Assembly: GCA_021846565.1 (NCBI GenBank)
Contig: JAJZWS010000032.1
Location: 1 to 33,995, forward strand
Direction of reading: 5' to 3'
Source of the DNA: Bacillota bacterium
Lineage (GTDB): Bacteria > Bacillota > Sulfobacillia > Sulfobacillales > JAIMBI01
DNA: 33,995 nucleotides
Notes under the pieces: model-generated
Told to the model about the DNA's origin: nothing
Database searches by the model: none
Seen by the model: only the letters and a program-made list of their open reading frames with translations
Part shown: positions 1 to 6,480 of the stretch, one piece after another
Layout: every line of letters starts with the position of its first letter
Numbering within the stretch: position 1 is the stretch's first letter
Position numbers and translations under genes: made by a program

Positions 1-64
1 CTAGCGCGCCGGATTCGTTACCGGCCGTCCAGCGGCCCCCACCTGAGGACACCCTGCGGATGTT

Positions 65-420
65 TTGGATGGGGGCGCCGCTGCGAAGTACATTGCCCGA
101 GAGGGTCGGTGGGCGGCCTTTTGGTTCCTCGAGAGTCGCCGGGCACAGCTGGTGCGAGCGTGGAGGCTGCTACAGCGCCCGGACCGGGCCGACTGGGGCT
201 GGGCCCGGGTGGCCGACGATGTGCCGCCCGCCGTGCGGGACCGGCTGGCCAGCACGGTGACGACCATGGACCGGCGGCGGTTTGCCGAGGCGCTGCGGAG
301 CTCATGCGCCTCATGGACGAGCACGGTCCCGTCCTCGCCGCCAGCGCGGCTACCGTGTACCCCGTGTCGGGTGCGGCGGGGGTTCGTTGGCTCGTGGAGG
401 CGGTCCTCGCTTCGCCGTAG
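65..420 (+). pseudogene. Small hypothetical protein, frameshifted
   Basis: I do not recognise this protein. From a TTG at 65 one frame reads as a helical, Trp/Arg-rich protein (start MDGGAAAKYIAREG) for about 78 codons, then degenerates into Arg/Ser-rich sequence. The next frame takes over with plausible coding sequence (ELMRLMDEHGPVLAASAA) and stops at 420. The two halves join if one base is missing near 296-300 (cggag). The product would be about 118 aa with no membrane segment or signal peptide. Sequencing error and true decay cannot be told apart here. The TTG start is a guess, because no strong Shine-Dalgarno sequence precedes it. Confidence 0.4.
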
Positions 421-457
421 GCGGCGGCGCGAGGCAAGGCCCGGCAGTTTTCTGCGT

Positions 458-1330
458 CTAGCGCACGCGGGAGGGCCGCGTGCGCCCACGGCCACGACGG
501 ATGCGCGCTCGTGGCCATTTCGAAGGGTCAGCGTGCTGTCGCATGATTAGATACAGAAGGGTCCACAGGCGGGGGGTGAGTGTCCCGGCGGGGGCGTCGC
601 GCGGTACCGCCAAGGCGCGAAGCGCCCGCATCATCTGTTCTGGAGTGAACACTCCTCGAAGCGCGTGGCGCATCGGTTGCGGAGGGTCTTGGAGTACGTG
701 GTCAAGAAAGGCCCGGTAGGACTCGACCGAGTGTGGACGGAGTTCCGGCAGCCGTCGCCGTTCTATGACGAGCGCGGCCGCATCCACCCCAGGGGGAGGA
801 ACAAATGAGGTTCGCGCGACATTCCGTTCCCACCGGATGTCGAACCACGTGTGCCAGGCGATAAGCTCGGGATTCGCGGAGGGGCACTCGGTGAACCGGC
901 GCGCCGCTCCACGCTCGACCAGCAGTACCGCGCGGACCATGAATGCCCGGGGGTCCACCAGTCGGCGAAACACCGGCGTGGTGATGGCAAACGGCAAATT
1001 GGCCACGACCAGGAAGTCTCGGATCGGAAGGCGTAGCGTCAGGAAATCCTGTTCCACCACGCTGACGTTGTCCAGCATCGCCACACGGGCGCGCAGGCGT
1101 TCCGCGAGGGTGCGGTCGCCCTCGACGGCCACCACCTGGCTCGCAACCTGCGCGAGAGGCACCGAGAGCGCGCCATCCCCCGCACCGATGTCCCATACCA
1201 AATCCGAGGCGCCGACGCGGCCACGCCGAACCATCCACGCTGTGACGGTCCGGTTGCGAAGAAAATGCTGTCCGGGCCAAGGGCGTGATTGGAGTCGTCC
1301 TGCGTTGGATCCCAGCGACCGTCGTTGCAT
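458..1330 (-). CDS. erm: Erm-family 23S rRNA (adenine-N6)-methyltransferase
   Basis: Predicted S-adenosylmethionine-dependent methyltransferase of the Erm/KsgA family, expected to methylate the 23S rRNA adenine equivalent to A2058 and so block macrolide, lincosamide and streptogramin B binding. Visible motifs, numbered from the chosen start: GQHFLRN at 20-26, the SAM-binding DIGAGDGAL at 47-55, catalytic motif IV as NLPFAITT at 111-118 (the NLPF form of actinobacterial Erm proteins, not the NLPYN of KsgA), and SFVPPPGVDAA at 175-185. An Arg-rich tail occupies about 274-290, as in several actinobacterial Erm proteins. The length of 290 aa suits the family. The ATG at 1330 was chosen because AAAGGA lies about 10 nt upstream. 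A GTG at 1384 would add 18 Cys-containing residues not typical of Erm. The substrate is inferred; an orphan KsgA-like enzyme is less likely. Confidence 0.8.
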   Translation of the reverse strand: MQRRSLGSNAGRLQSRPWPGQHFLRNRTVTAWMVRRGRVGASDLVWDIGAGDGALSVPLAQVASQVVAVEGDRTLAERLRARVAMLDNVSVVEQDFLTLRLPIRDFLVVANLPFAITTPVFRRLVDPRAFMVRAVLLVERGAARRFTECPSANPELIAWHTWFDIRWERNVARTSFVPPPGVDAAALVIERRRLPELRPHSVESYRAFLDHVLQDPPQPMRHALRGVFTPEQMMRALRALAVPRDAPAGTLTPRLWTLLYLIMRQHADPSKWPRARIRRGRGRTRPSRVR

Positions 1331-1458
1331 ACAGCAACACATCCTTTCTCGCGCATCCGCGGGAAAAGAGCGCAGCCGCCTCACGGCACGGGACCACGGC
1401 CGCCCGGCGAGGTTCCGCCAACAAGCCGTTGGGTTTACTCAGCGAGGGACCGGCGAGC

Positions 1459-1487
1459 ACAACAAAGGAGGGCGAGACACGCCCTCC
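1459..1487 (-). terminator. Terminator-like hairpin in the erm leader
   Basis: A perfect 8-bp stem (GGAGGGCG / CGCCCTCC, 1467-1474 with 1480-1487) encloses a 5-nt loop. Read on the minus strand it is followed at once by TTTGTTGT, as in an intrinsic terminator. It lies about 130 nt upstream of the erm start on the same strand. It could therefore be an attenuator of erm rather than the end of another gene. I see no convincing minus-strand gene just upstream. Confidence 0.5.
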
Positions 1488-1489
1488 AA

Positions 1490-1593
1490 GGTTCCTGTGC
1501 TACACCGAAGGAACCCCAAGAAGAGACCAATCCCCGACGCACTGCCGTGAGAGGCAGCGCCCGACCCTATGAAGTTAGGGGTGTGAGGTCGGG
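1490..1593 (-). promoter_or_regulatory. Structured leader upstream of erm
   Basis: Three further inverted repeats precede the terminator-like hairpin on the minus strand: CCCGACC/GGTCGGG (about 1559-1593) containing a nested CCCTA/TAGGG, CTGCC/GGCAG (1542-1557), and GGTTCC/GGAACC (1490-1515). Serial hairpins ending in a terminator before an erm gene match the layout of known erm attenuators, where ribosome stalling on a leader peptide changes the fold. A possible 35-codon GTG-initiated frame runs from 1542 to 1435 through the last hairpins. It has no clear ribosome-binding site and is only a candidate. I saw no T-box consensus. Confidence 0.35.
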
Positions 1594-2197
1594 TGGCGGC
1601 GAAGACGCCCGCACGAGACCATCGAGGACAGGTTCTTTATGCACATGCTCGCATGGTACCGTTGGGGCCCCGTGCCGTCAAGGGACGGCCGCCCTCGGGG
1701 GCGGGATCGGTGGGAGGACGGGAGCCAAGCGTGGCACGGAAGTCGCCGCCACCGGCCATCTTCGCGCGTGACGGGCCTGCCCAACGTCATTGGTCACGAC
1801 CCCGACCCGATCGGATCGACGCACGGTCGGCCGCGTTACGCCCTGGTGTCCGGCCGCTGTGGTCCCGGTCGTGCGAACCAACGCGTCGGTCTCGACGCAC
1901 GGCCAGCCGTTTGTCGACGAAATCGCGAACAGGGTGGTTGGCACTGGGCATGTGGTTGGCGGGCGACGGGTTCCACTTGATCGCCGTGCGCGACAAGGCC
2001 GTGCCGGCATTTATCCAAGTGGCCAGGGAGCAGCGGAGTGCTGCGGATCTGGCTGGGCGGGCCGAACGGCAGGCACGGCCCGCTCCCGGCGCGCCACCGC
2101 CTGGGCCCAGACACCCACTGTACTCCGTCGCGGGCAGGGCGCGGTCCATCGCGACCACACGCAACCGGCGACGAACCCCAGCGCCCTCGTCCAGCGT
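1594..2197. other. About 600 bp without a clear gene
   Basis: No intact gene is recognisable between the erm leader and the sigma-like operon. On the plus strand, short stretches in different frames look protein-like: NASVSTHGQPFVDEIANR around 1876-1931 in one frame, continuing as LALGMWLAGDGFHLIAVRD around 1944-2000 in another. This could be a decayed gene with frameshifts, but I cannot assign a family. Minus-strand frames here look like shadows. Confidence 0.3.
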
Positions 2198-2203
2198 TAT
2201 AAA
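2172..2203 (+). promoter_or_regulatory. Possible promoter of the sigma-like operon
   Basis: TATAAA at 2198-2203 is the only A/T-rich hexamer in the 100 bp before the start at 2262. The same stretch also contains CGAAC (2172-2176) and CGTT (2195-2198) separated by 18 bp. This loosely resembles an ECF-type promoter (GGAAC, 16-17 bp, CGT). Neither reading is strong. Confidence 0.22.
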
Positions 2204-2261
2204 GACAAGACCGGGGTGACGCGGTCGTGCGCGGTGATGCAAAGGTGGCGGACCATCGACA

Positions 2262-4322
2262 ATGGCGAAGAGGGACGGGGCAGAGCGGGAGCCGGCCTGG
2301 CTCCATGCCCTCATGTTGGATTGGGCGGATCCGGTGCTGCAGTTTGTGCACGATCACTTGGGTGACGCGCCTCTGGCGCAGCAGGTAACCCGCGAAATTT
2401 TCTTGCAACTGGTGCATCCCGCTCGCGACGAAGCGCCGCACGCGGGCGAACTGTTCGAACTGGCGGAGGTTCGCATGGCACGGCATCGCACCAACTCGCC
2501 CGTGGCCGAGGGGACCTGGCAGGCGGCCGTGATGCGCCTTGCTCCCGAAGACCGCCGATGGTGCTGGCTCGCGGCCTACGGCCACTGGTCCTTCGATGTG
2601 CTGGCCGCCAGCGCGTCGCTGCCACCCGACACGGTGGGCTTGGCGCTGGAACGGGTGTGGTGGGGGTTGGGTTCCACGGGCGCCCGGCCGCATTCTGAGG
2701 GCGAATGGCGCCAGTGGCTGGCCGAGGTGGGGCCGCCCCCGCCTCCCGTGGGACTCACGTTTGACTGGTCGGCTTGGAACCCCTGGGCCCGTCCGGCTCG
2801 ACCGCCCAGCCGGTTTCGGCCGCGCCACGCGCTGATGGCCGCCGCCGTGCTGGCGGTGGTGGTCGTAGGGGCCGTGGTGCTGCGGAATGACGCGCTGGCG
2901 GCGGTGCCCCCGCTGCCGTTTGCCGTCGCACCCCGCGCGACGGTCCTGAACCTGGTGGTGGATGGCGAGCCCGCCGTGGCGGCGGATCCGTTCGGGTCTT
3001 CCACCCTAGCCCACCTCGCGGCCAAGGCGCTGGCGCCGGGGCTTACTTCCTACCGCATCTTCACGGAGAGCGCGACCAAGCGGTCCACCGCGTATGGCAT
3101 CGGGAGGCTGCAGGCGGGGTGGGCGCGGGGTCCCCATGGCTTGGTGATGATTCTGCGGATCTCCCACGGCCCCGCGCCCGTGGTGTACAACCTCGCCAGC
3201 CACGGCCAGCGCGTCGCGGGCACCGTCGAGCCCCGCGGCTACGTGCTGTATCGGTTCACCGGCCAAGCCGGGGCCGTCCGGGTCAACGCGTCGGGCCACG
3301 CGACCATCTTTGCTTGGGCGGCCGCCTCCGGACCCCACCGGTGGATTCACGTGGACAGCGGGACGTGGAGCGTCGCGGCTGGTCAACCCGTACCTCGCGG
3401 GGCCGACGGCTCCTGGGTGTATCAGGCGCCGCCGAGCGCAGGCGGTCGGGTGCAAGGGGTGCTGCAAAGCGGACTTTTGTGGATGCATCTCAACCGGTGG
3501 TGGCTCCTGCCTACGCGCGGCCCGGCCATCCCGCTGGTTCACGTGCTGACGAACCAGAGCGGCTCCTTTGAGACCATGAACCCCGCCACCGCGTATCCGG
3601 GGTCCGCCAACGAGGTGCTGGCCAGCACCGTGGGTTCCGGGACCTCGACCGATCTCTGGTGGAATCTGTCCCAAGATCGGTGGGGACACACCACGGCGCT
3701 GGCGGCGCCACTGCCGTTGGTCCTGGCGCCGCGGGCCGGCTGGGTGTCGTTTGGCCCGTTTCCCCAACTTCTCACCTACGCGTCCCCGCCCTCGATGCTC
3801 ACGATGAAGCGCGGCATCAATACGCTCACGGCATGGCAGCACTGGGTGTTCGGCCCGATGGTGCAGGCCAACAGCAAGACGACGGCAGTGGGCACGTATG
3901 GCTGGCGGCACGGCACGTTCGTGCCAGCGCGGGTGGTCGAGACCGGCGAAGTGGCGGCCGTCGCATTTCCGGACTGGGGGCCCACCTATGTGGCCAATCT
4001 CACGGCCCCCAGCCACGGCAGCTTCAGCAACGAGGTTGGGGGGCCGGCCACCGTGAGCCTTACCGCGGCCAACGGCGGCTATCGCACGACGGTTCCGCTC
4101 AGCGCCACCGAGACGCTGACCGTGGAGCGGCGCTGGCTGGTGGTGCAGAGCCCAAGCCAGCATGATGCCCGCGTGGGCTGGCCAAACGGGGGCGGACAGC
4201 TCACATGGCACACCGTGGCGCCTGGCACGATGCCCCAAGTGGGCAACGGTTTTCTGTGGTGGGAACTGAAGGGCCACACCTACGTGTGGATGCCGCCGTT
4301 CATGTCCCTGGCGGGTCCGTGA
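2262..4322 (+). CDS. Membrane protein: sigma-like cytoplasmic domain plus large exported domain (copy 1)
   Basis: The protein has 686 aa. Residues about 17-51 (LMLDWADPVL, then QQVTREIFLQL) resemble ECF sigma region 2. Residues about 91-132 (MRLAPEDRRWCWLA, then TVGLALERV) resemble the region 4 helix-turn-helix. A Pro-rich linker leads to one membrane helix at about 189-207. The remaining ~480 residues should lie outside the membrane; they are rich in Trp, Gly and Thr, probably beta-structured, and I recognise no family. The end reads GHTYVWMPPF. The ATG at 2262 has AAAGGTGG about 13 nt upstream. The next gene is a full-length paralogue overlapping by GTGA, so the two are probably co-translated. 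Function is unknown; a membrane-tethered regulator sensing an external signal is an inference. The sigma-like domain is degenerate and may not bind DNA or RNA polymerase. Confidence 0.7.
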   Translation: MAKRDGAEREPAWLHALMLDWADPVLQFVHDHLGDAPLAQQVTREIFLQLVHPARDEAPHAGELFELAEVRMARHRTNSPVAEGTWQAAVMRLAPEDRRWCWLAAYGHWSFDVLAASASLPPDTVGLALERVWWGLGSTGARPHSEGEWRQWLAEVGPPPPPVGLTFDWSAWNPWARPARPPSRFRPRHALMAAAVLAVVVVGAVVLRNDALAAVPPLPFAVAPRATVLNLVVDGEPAVAADPFGSSTLAHLAAKALAPGLTSYRIFTESATKRSTAYGIGRLQAGWARGPHGLVMILRISHGPAPVVYNLASHGQRVAGTVEPRGYVLYRFTGQAGAVRVNASGHATIFAWAAASGPHRWIHVDSGTWSVAAGQPVPRGADGSWVYQAPPSAGGRVQGVLQSGLLWMHLNRWWLLPTRGPAIPLVHVLTNQSGSFETMNPATAYPGSANEVLASTVGSGTSTDLWWNLSQDRWGHTTALAAPLPLVLAPRAGWVSFGPFPQLLTYASPPSMLTMKRGINTLTAWQHWVFGPMVQANSKTTAVGTYGWRHGTFVPARVVETGEVAAVAFPDWGPTYVANLTAPSHGSFSNEVGGPATVSLTAANGGYRTTVPLSATETLTVERRWLVVQSPSQHDARVGWPNGGGQLTWHTVAPGTMPQVGNGFLWWELKGHTYVWMPPFMSLAGP

Positions 4323-6331
4323 CGCGGCGCATCGCAGACCCCGCCTGGGTCCAACCCCTTATGATGGAGTGGGCGGATCCCGTCCTGCACAGCATCTGGG
4401 CGCGGACAGGCGACGTGGACCGGGCGCAGTTCCTCACGCGCCAAGTGTTCTTGCGCGCCGTGCATCAGGCAGGGCCGGAGACCCCGGCCCTGGCCGACCT
4501 GTTTCAGCTCGCGGATCGGCTGACGCCCAACGGGCGGGTGCCGGCGGCCCCGTGGGAGTCGGGGATCCGAAGACTCTCCCTGCGCGACCGTCGTGCGTGT
4601 TGGCTTGCTCTGTACGGCCGCTGGTCGTTTCGGGACCTGGCGGCGGCCGAAAACCGGTCCACCCCCTCCCTGATGGCCACCCTCGCGCGCCTCGCGCACG
4701 TGATGGGGGAGGGCGTGCCGGCAGAGGACGAGGGGGCGTGGCGCGCTTGGCTGTCGGAGCATGGACCGCCACCGCTGCCGGTGGGGGTCCGTTTTCGCTG
4801 GGGCGACTGGGACCCGCACGCGCCGCTGGAGCGGACCCGGGTCATCCGGCCGCGGCACGTGCTGGTAGCCGCGGCCGTGGCGTTCATGCTGGGCGGCTGG
4901 ATATGGCACACCGAGGCCGCCCGGGCCGCCCAGCGGGCGGCCATCCCGCGCCTGCCGTTCGCGGAGCAGCCGTCGACTGCCATGTTGCACATCATCGTGG
5001 CGCATGGCGTGACGGTGGCGCGTCGCGCGTTTGGCAGCACCTCCGCGACGCCGGTGCCCGGCGAGCAGCTCACGGCCGCCTTCACCCGCTATGACATGGC
5101 CACCACCAGTCCCGGCCACCCCACGCGCGCCTACCAGGTGGGGTCGCTGCACGTAGCGTGGGCGCGCAACCAGGCCGGGGTGGGACTGATTGTCGCAGAC
5201 CCTACGGGAGCGCCGGTGACGGTGGTGAATCTGGCCAGCGGGGGTACCGCGGTGCACGGGGCGGCCGAACCGGGGTATCAAGTTTATGGGTTCACCGGCT
5301 TGGCCGGGGCGGTGCGCGTCACGGAGGCCGGCCACAACACGATCCTGGCGTGGGCGGCCGGGCTCAACACGGGCATCGAAAGCGGGGCGTGGAGTCCAGA
5401 CGCGGGCCAGTGGCAGCCGCGCGACCCCAATGGGAGCCGCGTGTATGCGCCCCCGCCAGGCCCTGGGACTGCACTGGGCGTGCTGGCCGACGGCGTGCTG
5501 TGGCAGACGCAAACGGGGTGGTGGCTGCTCCCCCCCAACGGCGCGCCGCTGCCGATGATCCTGCCGCCCGGCGGTTCTAGCGCTCCTCAGCAAATCGTGA
5601 CCCTGTGGCCCCCGTATCCCGGGGTCACGAACGAGGTGATGGCGTACGAAAATTGGCAGGCCAACGGGGGAGGCCCCGCCTCCGTGTGGTGGAACCTGGC
5701 CACCGAGCGCATGGGTGTCGTGCCGAACTCCCTTCCTGTGCTCACCGTCGATGCCGGATGGATCGAAGGGGGACAGACCAACGCGGTGCGGTCGTATGGG
5801 TCTCCTCCGGCGACATTGCCCCTGTCGCAAGCGTTCGTGACGGCGGGGGCCTGGGCGCAGTCGCTGTTTATCCAGTCGTATGCGACCCACTCGTCTGTGT
5901 ACGGCACATACGACTGGGCTCGGCGCACGTGGACGCCGGCCCCGGTTCAGCAGCAGGAGGTTTGGGGGGTCGTCCCGTTCCCGGAATGGGGTCCCACCTA
6001 TGTGCGACCGGGCGGGTGGGCGGGTACCAACACGGGTCTCGCGCTCGATGGTCCTATGACCATCCGGCTGACCCCTGCCAATGGCCGCGCCCCGACGTCG
6101 TTCGCGGTGTCCGTCCGGCAGACCTTCTTCGCCGGCGCGCGGTGGGTGGTTGTCGCGTCCCGCCTGCACCCCAACCTGGTGCGCGTCGGATGGCCCGACG
6201 CGGCGGGGCGCCTCCTCTGGCACGGGGTGCAAGCACCGGTGGGCACCGTGATTCATGCGACCACGGACTTCCTGTACTGGACCTCCGCGGGCCACACGTA
6301 CATCTGGGTGCCCCCCTTTCAACCGTACTGA
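4319..6331 (+). CDS. Membrane protein: sigma-like cytoplasmic domain plus large exported domain (copy 2)
   Basis: A full-length paralogue of the preceding gene, 670 aa. The GTG at 4319 overlaps the upstream TGA (GTGA), and this start aligns the N-terminus with copy 1 (DPAWVQPLMMEWADPVL here, EPAWLHALMLDWADPVL there). The region-2-like part is at about 14-48, the region-4-like part at about 85-126, and the single membrane helix at about 179-196. The exported part aligns along its length with copy 1: both share FTG.AGAVRV, WWLLP, FP[DE]WGPTYV and a C-terminal GHTY[VI]W[MV]PPF. The longer in-frame extension to 4205 lies entirely inside copy 1 and is rejected. Function is unknown. Tandem duplication and divergence suggest paired sensors or a heteromeric complex, which is inference. 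Confidence 0.7.
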   Translation: MTRRIADPAWVQPLMMEWADPVLHSIWARTGDVDRAQFLTRQVFLRAVHQAGPETPALADLFQLADRLTPNGRVPAAPWESGIRRLSLRDRRACWLALYGRWSFRDLAAAENRSTPSLMATLARLAHVMGEGVPAEDEGAWRAWLSEHGPPPLPVGVRFRWGDWDPHAPLERTRVIRPRHVLVAAAVAFMLGGWIWHTEAARAAQRAAIPRLPFAEQPSTAMLHIIVAHGVTVARRAFGSTSATPVPGEQLTAAFTRYDMATTSPGHPTRAYQVGSLHVAWARNQAGVGLIVADPTGAPVTVVNLASGGTAVHGAAEPGYQVYGFTGLAGAVRVTEAGHNTILAWAAGLNTGIESGAWSPDAGQWQPRDPNGSRVYAPPPGPGTALGVLADGVLWQTQTGWWLLPPNGAPLPMILPPGGSSAPQQIVTLWPPYPGVTNEVMAYENWQANGGGPASVWWNLATERMGVVPNSLPVLTVDAGWIEGGQTNAVRSYGSPPATLPLSQAFVTAGAWAQSLFIQSYATHSSVYGTYDWARRTWTPAPVQQQEVWGVVPFPEWGPTYVRPGGWAGTNTGLALDGPMTIRLTPANGRAPTSFAVSVRQTFFAGARWVVVASRLHPNLVRVGWPDAAGRLLWHGVQAPVGTVIHATTDFLYWTSAGHTYIWVPPFQPY

Positions 6332-6432
6332 CCGACTGACCCGTCGGGGGCGCGTGCGTGGGGGTGCGTTCCCTGTTTGTGGGAAATCAGCGGAGCCGGC
6401 AGGATCTTGGCTGCGGGCGCGGAAGAGACGAG

Positions 6433-6453
6433 GGACGTGGGGACACCACGTCC
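6433..6453 (+). promoter_or_regulatory. Inverted repeat in the 5' region of the prolyl oligopeptidase gene
   Basis: A perfect 8-bp inverted repeat (GGACGTGG / CCACGTCC) with a 5-nt spacer ends 17 nt before the AGGAGG of the downstream gene. No T-run follows, so it is not an intrinsic terminator. It may be an operator or a 5' UTR hairpin. Confidence 0.35.
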
Positions 6454-6480
6454 GCGAGGCGAACCGAAGCAGGAGGCAAC

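Noticed and set aside
1435-1542. 35-codon leader peptide upstream of erm
   Set aside because: It is positioned suggestively through the hairpins, but has a GTG start with no Shine-Dalgarno sequence and no known stalling motif, so it is kept only as a note under the leader.
1385-1593. T-box riboswitch
   Set aside because: No T-box sequence (TGGNACCGCG type) is found, and erm is not a usual T-box target.
3006-4277. Minus-strand open frame of about 423 codons
   Set aside because: It is antisense to the first sigma-like gene and lacks ribosome-binding site or recognisable motifs.
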